A stretch of 64,000 bases of DNA from an uncultured Proteiniphilum sp. (GCA_927407015.1 CAKMJT010000015.1:1-64000), one strand, 5' to 3'. Numbered from the stretch's first letter, positions 36,163 to 45,865 are shown. Translations and numbers: made by a program. The notes: a model not told the origin generated them from the sequence alone.

Positions 36163-37074
36163 TTACTTTTCGATCAAAGAATATGCCTGTTCCAGTTTTT
36201 GCTCCAGAGGGAGCATCGTGTCAATCCAGTGGATGGTGAATCCGCGACGTTCCATACCCCTGAACCAGGTCATCTGGCGCTTGGCAAACTGATGAATGGC
36301 TATTTCGAGTTGCCTGAACATCTCCTCATATCTTAGTATTCCCACCACATGAAGTGTCACGAACTTGTATTCCAGTCCGTAATAGATCAAATCATCGGGT
36401 GAAACACCGGAATCGATGATTTGCTTCACCTCCTCAATCATTCCTTCCTGTATCCGTGATTTCAGGCGGCTCGTGATTTTCTCCCGGCGTAATGTCCGGT
36501 CAATATGAAGGCCAAGGATGGTGCTCTCCAAAGGAGGGAAGCTACATACTGACGATGCCTGTTTCGACTCGAAATCGGCAATTTCGATCGCACGGATGGC
36601 TCTTTTTTTTGTGTCGGTATCGGTTGTGTTGTGCAGCGGACGGTAACCTTGCAGTATCTGCGTGAGCTCATCGATTGATTTTTCTTCCAGTGATTGCCTT
36701 AATGCAGGGTTAACCGGTACGTCGGGCAGGTTATATCCTTTCAGTACCGATTCAATATAGAGTCCTGTGCCTCCGCAAAGGATGGGTCTTTTCCCGCGGC
36801 TGAGAATATCCGTGTAGGCTGCATGAAAATCGTGCTGATAATCGAACAGTGTATATTTGTCCCCCGGTTCACGGATATCGATGAGATGATAGGGAATGAA
36901 TCTCCCCCGGATGGTATATTCCGTTAGATCTTTCCCCGTTCCGATATCCATCTGTTTGTAGATCTGGCGGGAGTCAGCGCTCAGTATCTCACCGTCGAGT
37001 GCATGGGCGAGATGGGCGGCAAACATAGTCTTGCCGCAGGCTGTGGGCCCCAGGATGGTAATCAGCGACTTCAT
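36163..37074 (-). CDS. miaA: tRNA dimethylallyltransferase MiaA
   Basis: 303 residues from ATG 37074 (MKSLITILG). The P-loop GPTACGKT is at 9-16, DSRQIYKQMDIGTGK (about 33-47) binds tRNA and prenyl donor, and GGTGLYIESVL lies near residue 100. It adds a dimethylallyl group to A37 of tRNAs reading U-starting codons. The frame is open for 65 more codons, but these are antisense to the glycine-rich tail of the preceding TPM gene. It starts 1 bp after the TPM stop, last in lemA-TPM-TPM-miaA. Confidence 0.95.
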   Translation of the reverse strand: MKSLITILGPTACGKTMFAAHLAHALDGEILSADSRQIYKQMDIGTGKDLTEYTIRGRFIPYHLIDIREPGDKYTLFDYQHDFHAAYTDILSRGKRPILCGGTGLYIESVLKGYNLPDVPVNPALRQSLEEKSIDELTQILQGYRPLHNTTDTDTKKRAIRAIEIADFESKQASSVCSFPPLESTILGLHIDRTLRREKITSRLKSRIQEGMIEEVKQIIDSGVSPDDLIYYGLEYKFVTLHVVGILRYEEMFRQLEIAIHQFAKRQMTWFRGMERRGFTIHWIDTMLPLEQKLEQAYSLIEK

Positions 37075-37075
37075 T

Positions 37076-37870
37076 CTACCAGCTTCCTCCGGCACCGCCA
37101 CCACCAAAGCTGCCGCCGCCACCACCACCGAAACCGCCAAAGCCGCCGCCACCGAAGCCTCCGCCCCAGCTGCTGCCTCCTCTGCTCCCGCCGGTGATGG
37201 GCGGAAAGAAGATGGGTGGTCCTCCCCCTCGGCGATGCCCCTCGCTGTCGATGTGCTGGTCTCCGCCACCGAAGAAAACCGTAAACAAGATGATCAGGCC
37301 GATAATAATGATGACGACCGCAAAAGGTGGTATGCCCTCATCGTTTTCAGCGTCTGCGGCAAATTCACCCGAAAGACGCGCGATCATCACGTCGACGGCT
37401 GCATTGACCCCTCCAAAATAATCCTCTTCAATGAAATAGGGGATCATGTCGTTGCGTACGATGCGGCCGGCATACGCATCGTTGATACGTGCTTCCAGCC
37501 CGTAACCGGTGCCGATAAAAGCCTGCCCCCTGCTGTTGCCGATTTTGGGCTTGATGAGAATCACAGCACCGTTATTTTTGCTTTTTTGTCCTATCTTCCA
37601 TGCTTCACCCAGACGGAAAGCGTAATCCGATGCGGCGTAACCGCCCAGGTCGCTGACAGTGACCACATATATTTGTGTGGAGGTAGAGTCGTTATAGGCA
37701 AGCAGCTTCTGCTCCAGCGCCTCTTTTTCGGCAGCAGAGAAGATGCCGGCAAAATCATTCACCAACCGGTAGGGAACCATCGGCTCGGGAATCTCCTGTG
37801 CCGCTACACCCAGCACAATCAGCAGATAAATCAGGGTGAGAAAATATTTACTCTTCCAGAATAACTTCAT
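37076..37870 (-). CDS. TPM domain protein with glycine-rich tail (YgcG family)
   Basis: 264 residues from ATG 37870. A signal or anchor helix (about 6-24) is followed by a TPM domain (about 30-165; RLVNDFAGIFSAAEKEALEQ, GYAASDYAFRLGEAWKIG), a second helix near 185-205 and a low-complexity tail of G, S, F and W. TPM proteins of this layout occur next to lemA; TPM domains bind phosphate or calcium in the few studied cases, and the role is unsettled. It overlaps the upstream TPM gene by about 23 bp. Confidence 0.85.
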   Translation of the reverse strand: MKLFWKSKYFLTLIYLLIVLGVAAQEIPEPMVPYRLVNDFAGIFSAAEKEALEQKLLAYNDSTSTQIYVVTVSDLGGYAASDYAFRLGEAWKIGQKSKNNGAVILIKPKIGNSRGQAFIGTGYGLEARINDAYAGRIVRNDMIPYFIEEDYFGGVNAAVDVMIARLSGEFAADAENDEGIPPFAVVIIIIGLIILFTVFFGGGDQHIDSEGHRRGGGPPIFFPPITGGSRGGSSWGGGFGGGGFGGFGGGGGGSFGGGGAGGSW

Positions 37871-38270
37871 CACTTAGTTCATTAATATCGTTTTCCGAGA
37901 CAGGATAAAGTGCTTTGATCAGTTCTCCTGTTTTTCCCACACCCTTGCAGATACCCTCCGTGATGTCTCCTCTGCGGAAGCAGGCAAGCATCTCTTCCAG
38001 TGCATCGTCCCAGAAGTCGGGGCGTACATGCTCATTGATCCCTTTATCCCCTAAAATGGCTGCTTTCTGGTCGGAGGGGGAAAGGTACACAAGTACGCCG
38101 TTGCGGAGCAGGGTCCTGTCCATTTTCAGCTGATGAAATTTTTTGAAGGCTGCCACCAGCGGATCACCTTTGCAACGCCTGGCCACACACACGCGGATCT
38201 CTCCGGAAGTGTGACTTTCGGCATTCCTGATCGATTCCGATATTTTTTTCAGCTCCTCTGTGCTCAACAT
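37848..38270 (-). CDS. Small TPM domain protein
   Basis: 140 residues from ATG 38270; a GTG at 38288 would add six residues. It is a single TPM domain (SHTSGEIRVCVARRC near the start, VLVYLSPSDQKAAILGDKGI in the middle), with a very weak C-terminal helix and no clear signal peptide. It lies between lemA (25 bp gap) and the longer TPM gene (overlap). Two different TPM proteins beside LemA is the usual Bacteroidetes arrangement. Confidence 0.85.
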   Translation of the reverse strand: MLSTEELKKISESIRNAESHTSGEIRVCVARRCKGDPLVAAFKKFHQLKMDRTLLRNGVLVYLSPSDQKAAILGDKGINEHVRPDFWDDALEEMLACFRRGDITEGICKGVGKTGELIKALYPVSENDINELSDEVILEE

Positions 38271-38295
38271 AGTCTCAACGGTTTTCACAGCCTTC

Positions 38296-38877
38296 TCAAA
38301 ACGCTACCTCCGGAGCTGACTGTGCCTCGGAAGTTGCTTCAAAATAGGTCTTTGCCTCAAACTTAAACCATTTCGCGTAGATAACCTGCGGGAATTTACG
38401 GATGTATGCATTATAATCCTGCGCTATCTGATTGAACTTGTTGCGTTCCACCGCTATACGGTTCTCCGTGCCTGCCAGCTCATCCTGCAAGGCAAGGAAA
38501 TTCTGGTTCGCTTTCAACTCGGGGTAATTTTCCTGGATCAGCAAAAGCCGGCCCAATGCCTGACTCAGCTGATTCTGTGCCTGCTGGTACTCCTGCAGGC
38601 TTTCTGCCGTAAGGTTTTCCGGGTTGATGTTTGTTTGCGTGGCTTTTGCCCGGGCTTCGGTAACTTGTGTAAATGTTTCCTGTTCATGTTCGGCATAACC
38701 TTTCACCGTATTCACCAGGTTGGGTATCAGGTCGGCCCTGCGCTGGTAAGCGTTCTGGACGTTTCCCCACTGGGAAGTGACTGCCTCCTGTTTTTCGACC
38801 ATTCTGTTATAGCCCTGGCATCCGGTGAGTAACAGGCCTCCCGCAACAATCAGTAAAATGTAGGATAACTTTTGCAT
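38296..38877 (-). CDS. lemA: LemA family lipoprotein
   Basis: 193 residues. The lipobox LTGC places a lipid-anchored Cys20. The body is the LemA helical bundle (YNRMVEKQEAVTSQWGNVQ, YQRRADLIPNLVNTVKGYA). LemA proteins sit at the envelope with an N-terminal anchor; their function is poorly known. It leads the operon lemA-TPM-TPM-miaA and has a promoter at 38948. Confidence 0.92.
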   Translation of the reverse strand: MQKLSYILLIVAGGLLLTGCQGYNRMVEKQEAVTSQWGNVQNAYQRRADLIPNLVNTVKGYAEHEQETFTQVTEARAKATQTNINPENLTAESLQEYQQAQNQLSQALGRLLLIQENYPELKANQNFLALQDELAGTENRIAVERNKFNQIAQDYNAYIRKFPQVIYAKWFKFEAKTYFEATSEAQSAPEVAF

Positions 38878-38947
38878 TTCGATATTGAATTAACTGTTTA
38901 ATGAATCATGCACAAAGAAAGTTCAATCGGTTATTTTTCCGTCACAG

Positions 38948-38955
38948 CAAAAGTA
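38948..38955 (-). promoter_or_regulatory. TAnnTTTG promoter of lemA
   Basis: The minus strand reads TACTTTTG, about 70 bases before the lemA ATG. Confidence 0.5.
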
Positions 38956-39072
38956 TAAAAAATAGTTCATTTCTTCGCGGGAGGGAACCGATTAATCTCA
39001 AAAGACAGTTAAATAACAGAGGAATGGGGGGAATGGTTTCAAATGCTTCCTGTTTTAGATCAAACTTTTTTA

Positions 39073-39080
39073 TATCTTTG
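39073..39080 (+). promoter_or_regulatory. TAnnTTTG promoter of the DUF3078 gene
   Basis: TATCTTTG is an exact -7 match. Transcription from about 39086 excludes all start codons before that point in the long open frame. Confidence 0.6.
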
Positions 39081-39182
39081 CCATTTCGAAAGAAGATACA
39101 GGTGTGTTTATTTCACCTGTTGCATCCATTCGCATTGGCCTGTAAACCGGGAATAAGTATGTTAAAGAACTGTATATTATCT

Positions 39183-40754
39183 ATGAAACGAATTGTAGTA
39201 CTCCCATTGATTTTATCTGTTTTTTCATTTGTCTCCGTGGCTGCTGAGATGAATGGCGCAGTAAATGTACACTCAGATCCACGGCAGGTATTGGATAGTA
39301 CGGATCTGTTTCACGACATCACAGATATCAGCCGGCAGATAGAACGCCGTACAACGCAACCGGAGATTGCGCCGGAGGAAGTGATTCCGCAGTCTGTCTA
39401 TACGTCTGAGGACACCGTTCCGCCTGTTGTTCCTCCTCAGAGAATCGTTCCAATTGTCCCCCCAAGGAAAACGCTTTTCCTGAGAAATTCGCTCGATACA
39501 CTATACCACAGAAATGAAAACGGTACATTGCAGTTGCCCGTTCATACCTATAATCCGGAATCAATGCGCGGGCTGACGTTTCGTGATACCCTTTTTTATA
39601 ACCCTCTTTTCCTGCCGATGATTTACAATGGCAAGATACTCCCCCGCGAACTATCGTTCTATCCAACCGAAGAAGATAGAGACAGGGGATTACTTATTCC
39701 ACAGGAAAAGACATTTGCTCCGGGTCTGAGACACACTGATTTTATCCAGCATGTCAGACAGAATTATTACAGGAAATACCCCGACAGAGTCCGCTATACG
39801 GTGTTAAGCTTCGATTCAATACCACGTGTGGAGAGTGATGACAAGGTGGTGAGAGAGACATTCAACCCCTTCCGTGAGCTGATCAAAACCGAAACGACTT
39901 ATTCGCTGGATGCACCCGGTGTGGAGGGAGCCGTCATTGAGAGAAAATACTGGGAGTACCACGGAGAACACTCCTTTCAGTTTGCGCAGAATTATTTTTC
40001 CAGCAACTGGTACAAAGGAGGAACGAATAATTTGAATTTCAATAACTACCACAAGATTGAAGCGAACTACCAGAAGGATAAAGTACGGTTCAATAATGCG
40101 CTGGAATGGCGATTGTCATTATTCAACGCACCCGATGATACTGTCCGGAATTATCGGATCGGGAATGACCTTATTCGTTATTACGGTGATTTTGGCGTGA
40201 ATGCTTTTGTAAAAGGATTCTCCTACTCAACGAACCTGGAAGCCAAATCGCAGCTGTTCAATAATTATGCACCCAATTCAACCGATATCCGTTCCTCATT
40301 TCTGGCTCCGCTCTATGTCAATGCGGGTGTGGGTTTGAAATATGAGCTGGATAAAAAATCAGAGAAGGTGCGTCATCGCCGTGTGAAATGGACCCTTGCT
40401 TTGGCCCCGATATCCATTAACTACAAATACGTGGGAAATGATGCCGTGGATGTGAAACGGTACGGTATACCTGAAGGGAAGAAATCACTCCTGGATATTG
40501 GTTCTACTGTTACATCCATACTTAAATATGATATTACGCGGTATATCTCCTGGGATTCACGGCTCACCTATTTTACCAGCTATGAGAAAGTGGTGTCGGA
40601 GTTTGAAAACAGCCTGAATATGTCACTGAGCAATGCATTCTCCACCCGTATCTATGTGAATGCAAGGTATGATGACGGCGTACCAGCAGATCCCGATTTC
40701 AAATACTGGCAGTTAAGCCAGACACTCAGCTTCGGGTTGAATTACAGGTGGTAA
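39183..40754 (+). CDS. DUF3078 outer-membrane protein
   Basis: 523 residues from ATG 39183, which begins a good signal peptide (MKRIVVLPLILSVFSFVSVAA); an ATG at 39159 is also possible. Residues 25-240 are a proline-rich periplasmic or plug-like part. From about 250 the protein is a beta-barrel with the DUF3078 core (NWYKGGTNNLNFNNYHKIEA) and ends in strand residues typical of outer-membrane proteins. The function of DUF3078 is unknown. It stands alone between two minus-strand operons. Confidence 0.85.
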   Translation: MKRIVVLPLILSVFSFVSVAAEMNGAVNVHSDPRQVLDSTDLFHDITDISRQIERRTTQPEIAPEEVIPQSVYTSEDTVPPVVPPQRIVPIVPPRKTLFLRNSLDTLYHRNENGTLQLPVHTYNPESMRGLTFRDTLFYNPLFLPMIYNGKILPRELSFYPTEEDRDRGLLIPQEKTFAPGLRHTDFIQHVRQNYYRKYPDRVRYTVLSFDSIPRVESDDKVVRETFNPFRELIKTETTYSLDAPGVEGAVIERKYWEYHGEHSFQFAQNYFSSNWYKGGTNNLNFNNYHKIEANYQKDKVRFNNALEWRLSLFNAPDDTVRNYRIGNDLIRYYGDFGVNAFVKGFSYSTNLEAKSQLFNNYAPNSTDIRSSFLAPLYVNAGVGLKYELDKKSEKVRHRRVKWTLALAPISINYKYVGNDAVDVKRYGIPEGKKSLLDIGSTVTSILKYDITRYISWDSRLTYFTSYEKVVSEFENSLNMSLSNAFSTRIYVNARYDDGVPADPDFKYWQLSQTLSFGLNYRW

Positions 40755-40757
40755 ATT

Positions 40758-41735
40758 TTAGCGGAAACGTGCATCTTCCGGAAAGCTGTATCCGTTGAGG
40801 AAATCAATGGTCCTCATTCGTTTCTTGCCGGAAAGCTGGATATCCGTGATCCGGATGAATCCATTCCGCACGGCTACATCGAGATAAGTCCTGTTGTCTG
40901 TCCTCAGGGTCCCGGCAGGCAGCTCTGCTACCGGTTCGTTAATCAGCTCACTGGCAAATAGTTTAAACCGGAGCGGTTCCTCATCCGTCCCCTGTGGTAA
41001 TTCCGTCCATGCTGCCGGATAGGGCGATAAACCCCGGATGAAGTTATGTATTTCCAGGGCGGTTTTCTCCCAAATGATCTGACAGGTCTCCTTGAATATT
41101 TTGGGTGCTGGTTTTAATTCCTCCGGGTTAACTATGAACGCATCCTGGGGTACTGACTGAACTGAGTTACACAGGATGGCATCGACCGTTTGAATGACCA
41201 GACGGGCTCCCATAACCATGAGCCTGTCGTGCAGTGTCTCTGCGTTGTCACTGTCGCTGATTTCGGTCTTTTCCTGAAAAATAATCCGGCCGGTATCTAT
41301 TTCGTGAGAGAGGAAAAAGGTGGTTACGCCCGTCTCCTTTTCTCCGTTGATGATTGCCCAGTTGATGGGTGCCGCACCTCTGTACTGTGGCAGCAGAGAA
41401 GAGTGCAGGTTGAAAGTGCCTTTGGGCGGCATGCTCCATACCACTTCCGGCAGCATGCGGAACGCTACCACAATCTGCAAATCGGCTTTCAATGCGCTCA
41501 ACTGTGTGAGGAAGGTTTCCTCTTTCATCTTCACCGGCTGCAACACAGTCAATCCTTTTTCCACCGCATACTGTTTCACTGCCGATGGTTGAAGTTGATA
41601 GCCTCTTCCGCCCGGCTTGTCGGGTATGGTGATGACACCCACCACATTATACCCGTTTTCCACCAGTGCCCTGAGCGACTCCACGGCAAACGCGGGAGTA
41701 CCCATAAATATTATCCGTAACGCCTTTTTATCCAT
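40758..41735 (-). CDS. fmt: Methionyl-tRNA formyltransferase
   Basis: 325 residues from ATG 41735 (MDKKALRIIFMGTPAFAV); an earlier frame overlaps the CLC gene. Catalytic block NLHSSLLPQYRGAAPINW (Asn, His) with the aspartate in EIDTGRI, and a C-terminal OB-like domain. It formylates initiator Met-tRNA in the cytoplasm. It lies 13 bp after the CLC stop on the same strand and converges with the DUF3078 gene 3 bp away; no terminator was found between. Confidence 0.95.
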   Translation of the reverse strand: MDKKALRIIFMGTPAFAVESLRALVENGYNVVGVITIPDKPGGRGYQLQPSAVKQYAVEKGLTVLQPVKMKEETFLTQLSALKADLQIVVAFRMLPEVVWSMPPKGTFNLHSSLLPQYRGAAPINWAIINGEKETGVTTFFLSHEIDTGRIIFQEKTEISDSDNAETLHDRLMVMGARLVIQTVDAILCNSVQSVPQDAFIVNPEELKPAPKIFKETCQIIWEKTALEIHNFIRGLSPYPAAWTELPQGTDEEPLRFKLFASELINEPVAELPAGTLRTDNRTYLDVAVRNGFIRITDIQLSGKKRMRTIDFLNGYSFPEDARFR

Positions 41736-41748
41736 TGTTTTTATTGAC

Positions 41749-43539
41749 CTATTCATCCGATTCAGAGTAGTTTTCCACCAGCACCTCCCTGTAAGAGTTA
41801 AATACCGATGACTGTGACAGGATGCCCTGATAGACACCTTTGTCATCGATCACCGGCAGATTCCATGCCCTGGTGTTCTCGAACTTAGCCATTGCCTCTT
41901 CCATGCCGGAATGAATGTTTATTTTCGCGGGAGCACCCACCATGAATTTTTCTACCGTGAACCGGTCGTACAGTTCCGGGCGGAACATAATATTGCGGAT
42001 ATCATTCATCATGACAAGCCCTAACAGGATTCCCCCGTCATTGACCACCGGGAAAATATTCCTGTTGGAGGCCGAGATTATTTTCACCATATCTCCGAGC
42101 GTCATACCGGGCTTCACGGTAGGGACATCCTTCTCGATCAGATCATCCATGTTTAGAAAAGTGAGTACAGCCTTGTCCTTGTGGTGTGTAATCAGTTCTC
42201 CACTCTTGGCCAGTCGCATTGCGTAGATACTGTGCTTCTCGAACAACAGGATGGTGCCGTATGAAACCAGTGATACGATCATCAGAGGAAGAAACAACTC
42301 ATACCCCCCGGTGAGCTCCGCAATAAGGAAGGTGCCTGTGAGAGGTGCGTGCATCACACCCGCCATCACACCCGCCATACCCATCAGCGCGAAATTTTCC
42401 TGCGGAAGGTAGGTGGTGTATCCCAGCTGATTGAGCACATAGGAGAATACAAATCCGGTGATACAACCCAAAAACAGGGTGGGAGCGAAGACCCCTCCGG
42501 TACCTCCGCCGCCGTTGGTGGCGCTGGTGGCAAATACTTTAAAAAGAATGACCAAAACAAGAAATCCGGCAATGGCCCACCGGTTCTCCAGGTTGTAGAA
42601 GAAGCTTTCGTTGGTGAGCGAATGGAATGAATCGCCACCCGCCAGCAGTGTATTGATGGTGTTGTATCCTTCTCCAAAAAGAGGAGGGAAAAAGAAAATC
42701 AACACGCTAAGCAGGGTGCCCCCCAGCAGAAACCGGTTCAACGTCGATAATTGATGAAACACTTTTTCGCACCAGCTCATGGTGCGGATCACATACAGGG
42801 AGATAAATCCACACAACAGACCCAAAAGAATCACCCAGGGAATACGATTGAGTGTGAATGGCTCAACCTGTGAAAAGGCAAACATGGCGCCCATGCCCGT
42901 AAAGATGTAGGATACGGTGGTGGCAGTCACGGCCGTTACCAGAAGAGGAAGGATGGACGACATGGTGAGGTCGAGCAATAACACCTCTATCACAAAAAGA
43001 ATGCCGGCAACGGGTGCTTTGAAGATACCGGCAATGGCTCCTGCTGCACCGCAGCCGACAAGGATCATCAGGCTGTGTTGTTCCAGTTTGAAAAATCTTC
43101 CCAGATTGGACCCTATGGCCGAACCGGTGAGGACAATAGGTGCCTCGGCCCCCACCGAACCCCCGAAACCGATGGTGACGGAGCTGGCCACGAGTGATGA
43201 ATACATGTTGTGTGGTTTAATCCGGCTTTTGCGTTGCGAAATGGCGAAGAGTATCTTCGTGACGCCATGGCTGATATCATCCTTTACCATATATTTTACA
43301 TATAACCCGGCAATCAGGATGCCCACGATAGGAAAGAGCAGATAGGAAAAGTTCAGGTTGGCCTGACTGAAATTCTCCGTGAGGAAAACCTGGAAGAAGT
43401 GAATAGCCGCTTTGAGCACATAGGCGGCCACGGCTGTAAGTATACCTACCAGAAAACAAACGAACAGCAAAAAATGGCGTTCTTTGATATGGGAATCACG
43501 CCATAGCAGAAATTGATTATATGTTTCTTTGAGTTGCAT
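41749..43539 (-). CDS. CLC family chloride channel/antiporter with two CBS domains
   Basis: 596 residues from ATG 43539; the six codons upstream begin with TTG. About ten hydrophobic helices carry the anion-path motifs GSVGAEAP (with the gating glutamate), GIFKAPVAG and GGTGGVFAP. A C-terminal pair of CBS domains (about 455-590) probably senses adenine nucleotides. The gating glutamate suggests H+/Cl- exchange, but the inner proton glutamate could not be placed with certainty. It has its own promoter at 43568 and precedes fmt. Confidence 0.92.
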   Translation of the reverse strand: MQLKETYNQFLLWRDSHIKERHFLLFVCFLVGILTAVAAYVLKAAIHFFQVFLTENFSQANLNFSYLLFPIVGILIAGLYVKYMVKDDISHGVTKILFAISQRKSRIKPHNMYSSLVASSVTIGFGGSVGAEAPIVLTGSAIGSNLGRFFKLEQHSLMILVGCGAAGAIAGIFKAPVAGILFVIEVLLLDLTMSSILPLLVTAVTATTVSYIFTGMGAMFAFSQVEPFTLNRIPWVILLGLLCGFISLYVIRTMSWCEKVFHQLSTLNRFLLGGTLLSVLIFFFPPLFGEGYNTINTLLAGGDSFHSLTNESFFYNLENRWAIAGFLVLVILFKVFATSATNGGGGTGGVFAPTLFLGCITGFVFSYVLNQLGYTTYLPQENFALMGMAGVMAGVMHAPLTGTFLIAELTGGYELFLPLMIVSLVSYGTILLFEKHSIYAMRLAKSGELITHHKDKAVLTFLNMDDLIEKDVPTVKPGMTLGDMVKIISASNRNIFPVVNDGGILLGLVMMNDIRNIMFRPELYDRFTVEKFMVGAPAKINIHSGMEEAMAKFENTRAWNLPVIDDKGVYQGILSQSSVFNSYREVLVENYSESDE

Positions 43540-43567
43540 CGGAATAAAATCATTCAAAACCCGGATG

Positions 43568-43575
43568 CAAAGATA
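43568..43575 (-). promoter_or_regulatory. TAnnTTTG promoter of the CLC gene
   Basis: The minus strand reads TATCTTTG, about 29 bases before ATG 43539, which supports that start over the TTG at 43557. Confidence 0.6.
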
Positions 43576-43585
43576 ACCAAATTCT

Positions 43586-44164
43586 TTACTTACGGATAAT
43601 ATGGATGGTGCCGTTCTTTCCCAGTTTCACGATTCCTGAAGGATTGGCTTCGCTCTGGTCTTTTTGTCTGTAGGTCACAATATAATCTACCCCGTTTTTG
43701 ATGTCGGGTTGAATCTGAGAGAAGCGGGAGGGTGATTTCTCTCCGCTCACATTCGCAGAGGTGGAGACAATGGGTTTGCGGAACTGTTTGCACAATTCCC
43801 TGGAAAATAGTTCACCGGTAATACGGATGCCGATGGTTCCGTCCGATGCGATGAGGTTGGATGCCAGGTTTTTAGCCCCTTCGTAGATGATGGTGAGCGG
43901 CTTATCGGCCAGCTCGATCAGGTCCCATGCGATATCGGGAACATCCTGCACATAGGTCTGTAGCCTGGCCGGGTTGTCCAGCAGCACCAGCATCGATTTG
44001 CTGTCATCACGCTGTTTCAGCGCGTAAATACGTTTTACAGCCTCTTCATTGGTGGCATCGCAGCCTATTCCCCAGATGGTGTCGGTAGGATAGAGGATGA
44101 TCCCGCCCTTTCTGAGTACCTCACACGCTTTTTTGATGTCATCCTGCATAATCTTTTCATTCAT
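43586..44164 (-). CDS. tsaC: Threonylcarbamoyl-AMP synthase (Sua5/YciO/YrdC)
   Basis: 192 residues from ATG 44164. YrdC fold with the substrate loop YPTDTIWGIGCDA (about 24-36) and YALKQRDDSKSML, plus a later STSANVSGE. It makes the precursor of the t6A37 tRNA modification. There is no Sua5 C-terminal domain. It overlaps the GNAT gene by 8 bp and ends the recR operon. A YciO-like paralogue with a different role cannot be excluded. Confidence 0.9.
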   Translation of the reverse strand: MNEKIMQDDIKKACEVLRKGGIILYPTDTIWGIGCDATNEEAVKRIYALKQRDDSKSMLVLLDNPARLQTYVQDVPDIAWDLIELADKPLTIIYEGAKNLASNLIASDGTIGIRITGELFSRELCKQFRKPIVSTSANVSGEKSPSRFSQIQPDIKNGVDYIVTYRQKDQSEANPSGIVKLGKNGTIHIIRK

Positions 44165-44717
44165 TACGGTCAACCGGATCAGTGTATTCGTCCGGTTTGA
44201 TTCTTTGCAGTACCTGTATATTTTCAAACTTCTCACCCGATGCAAGCCAGTCCTTGAGGGTGCCTGCCGGCAAATAATCTGCTTTCGTGAACAATTGAAT
44301 GCTGCCGGTATTTTTTTCGGGGATAAACGCATAAAGTTGCCTGAGATGCAGAAACCCGAATGCATACTCTTCGAGAAGCATCAACGTTTGCAATCCGAAA
44401 CCCCTGTTCCTGTACTTTCTGTCAATCAGGATGCCTACGCCTGCCCTTTGATGAAACGGTTCGTAATCATAGAGATCGACCGTTCCGACAGCCTCCCCGG
44501 TCTCCTTGTATACGATCATCAGCCGGAGCTGCCTGTCAATATAGATATCCTGGTTGGAATCTATCAGATACTGTTTTATGGAGAAGCGGGAGAAGGGAGC
44601 AATGGCAGTACCATTTTCCCATAACGAGGTATCGTTTTCCCAGGTGTACAGTATATCCAGATCCTCAGGCTCGGGAGCCCGTAGACGGAGGATGCTATTT
44701 TCCAGCAGTTTCTTCAT
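44157..44717 (-). CDS. GNAT N-acetyltransferase, RimJ/SpeG-like
   Basis: 186 residues. GNAT core with the acetyl-CoA loop DRKYRNRGFGLQTLMLLEEY (about 109-128) after strand VGILI. The N-terminus, LRLRAPEPEDLDILYTWEND, is like those of ribosomal-protein or polyamine acetyltransferases. The substrate is unknown. It overlaps the upstream membrane-protein gene by 23 bp and tsaC by 8 bp. Confidence 0.85.
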   Translation of the reverse strand: MKKLLENSILRLRAPEPEDLDILYTWENDTSLWENGTAIAPFSRFSIKQYLIDSNQDIYIDRQLRLMIVYKETGEAVGTVDLYDYEPFHQRAGVGILIDRKYRNRGFGLQTLMLLEEYAFGFLHLRQLYAFIPEKNTGSIQLFTKADYLPAGTLKDWLASGEKFENIQVLQRIKPDEYTDPVDRNE

Positions 44718-45204
44718 CTTCTGGCAGATTATTTGGAACGTCTTCCCTGTTTATTTCCTCACCCGGAGCTTCGGTCAGACCTGCCAACTCAGGATAGGAA
44801 GGTTTGCAAAAAAGAAAAACAATCAAAAGAACCACCGTAAACCATAAAAAATTGGTGTTACGGGAGATCCCAAACAAAAGGATATGCATGAACGTTACTG
44901 CACTGATCGTGTACAGACGCAGGTATGTCGCATACTGGTATTTTCTGACTGCGACATCGGTATCCAATGGGCGTGGAAGTTTCTTCAACCTGTCGGAGAA
45001 ATGTTTCAACGACAGTGGAATGGCGATGATACTGATCATGATGACGTATCTTTCCAGTGTGATGCTGATCAATAGGGTATCCGATAAATGAGGTACATAC
45101 CGGAAGAGAATAAGAAGGAACAGGAGAGCCAGAAAGAAAAGGTGTCCGTAATAATGCCTCTTCAACAGCGTAACAGCCTTATTCATTTTCTCCTCTATTC
45201 TCAT
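44695..45204 (-). CDS. Hypothetical four-helix membrane protein
   Basis: 169 residues. Hydrophobic helices at about 20-40, 45-65, 95-115 and 118-136, with a charged loop of 25 residues between the second and third, and an acidic C-terminal tail. I recognise no family. ATG overlaps the recR stop (ATGA-type), so it is translated with recR; the end overlaps the GNAT start. Confidence 0.75.
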   Translation of the reverse strand: MRIEEKMNKAVTLLKRHYYGHLFFLALLFLLILFRYVPHLSDTLLISITLERYVIMISIIAIPLSLKHFSDRLKKLPRPLDTDVAVRKYQYATYLRLYTISAVTFMHILLFGISRNTNFLWFTVVLLIVFLFCKPSYPELAGLTEAPGEEINREDVPNNLPEDEETAGK

Positions 45205-45833
45205 TTCGACAACAGTTTATAGGATTCATCAAAAAGTGTCCGGTTCAGGATGGAACGTCCCAGCGTCACTTCATCGGCATACTCAATCTCATCGCCCACG
45301 GAAACACCCCTGGCGATGATGCTCACCTTCACACCATAGGGCTGCAGTTTACGGTACAGATAGAAATTGGTGGTGTCTCCTTCCATCGTGGCACTTAAAG
45401 CCAGAATAACCTCGCTGATACCGCCTGCTTTCACTCTGTCCAGGAGACTGGCAATCTCCAGGTCGGACGGCCCGATGCCGTCGATAGGGGAGATGATGCC
45501 CCCTAGCACGTGATACAGGCCCCTGAATTGAACGGTCTTTTCTATGGCCATCACCTCCTTCACGTTTTCCACCACACAGACCACCGACTGATCACGGGTA
45601 TTGTCTGCGCAAATGGCACACACTTCCGTGTCGGAGATATTGTGACAGCAGGAGCAATAGTTGACCTCCTGCTTCAGTTTCAGAATCGTACTGGCGAAAT
45701 GTGCCACTTTTTCCTCGTCCTGCCGCAGCAGGTACAATGCCAGGCGTAGCGCCGATTTCCTGCCTATTCCGGGGAGCCTGGCCAATTCGTTCACTGCATT
45801 CTCGAGTAATGTGGATGGATAAGAGCTGTTCAT
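45201..45833 (-). CDS. recR: Recombination mediator protein RecR
   Basis: 210 residues. Helix-hairpin-helix ([20 protein letters not shown]), a four-cysteine zinc finger (about residues 60-75, CSCCHN ... CAIC), a Toprim domain and C-terminal Walker-like segment. It works with RecO and RecF in loading RecA at gaps. Promoter at 45858. It leads an operon with a membrane protein, a GNAT enzyme and tsaC, all overlapping. Confidence 0.96.
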   Translation of the reverse strand: MNSSYPSTLLENAVNELARLPGIGRKSALRLALYLLRQDEEKVAHFASTILKLKQEVNYCSCCHNISDTEVCAICADNTRDQSVVCVVENVKEVMAIEKTVQFRGLYHVLGGIISPIDGIGPSDLEIASLLDRVKAGGISEVILALSATMEGDTTNFYLYRKLQPYGVKVSIIARGVSVGDEIEYADEVTLGRSILNRTLFDESYKLLSK

Positions 45834-45857
45834 TCAAGTGAAATCATTCGTGTAGCG

Positions 45858-45865
45858 CAAAGATA
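45858..45865 (-). promoter_or_regulatory. TAnnTTTG promoter of the recR operon
   Basis: The minus strand reads TATCTTTG, 24 bases before the recR ATG. Confidence 0.55.

Noticed and set aside
37075-37269. N-terminal extension of MiaA (65 residues)
   Set aside because: Alanine/valine-rich translation of the strand opposite the glycine-rich TPM tail; the P-loop protein starts naturally at ATG 37074.
38901-39182. Upstream part of the DUF3078 frame
   Set aside because: The promoter at 39073 is inside it and a signal peptide begins at 39183.
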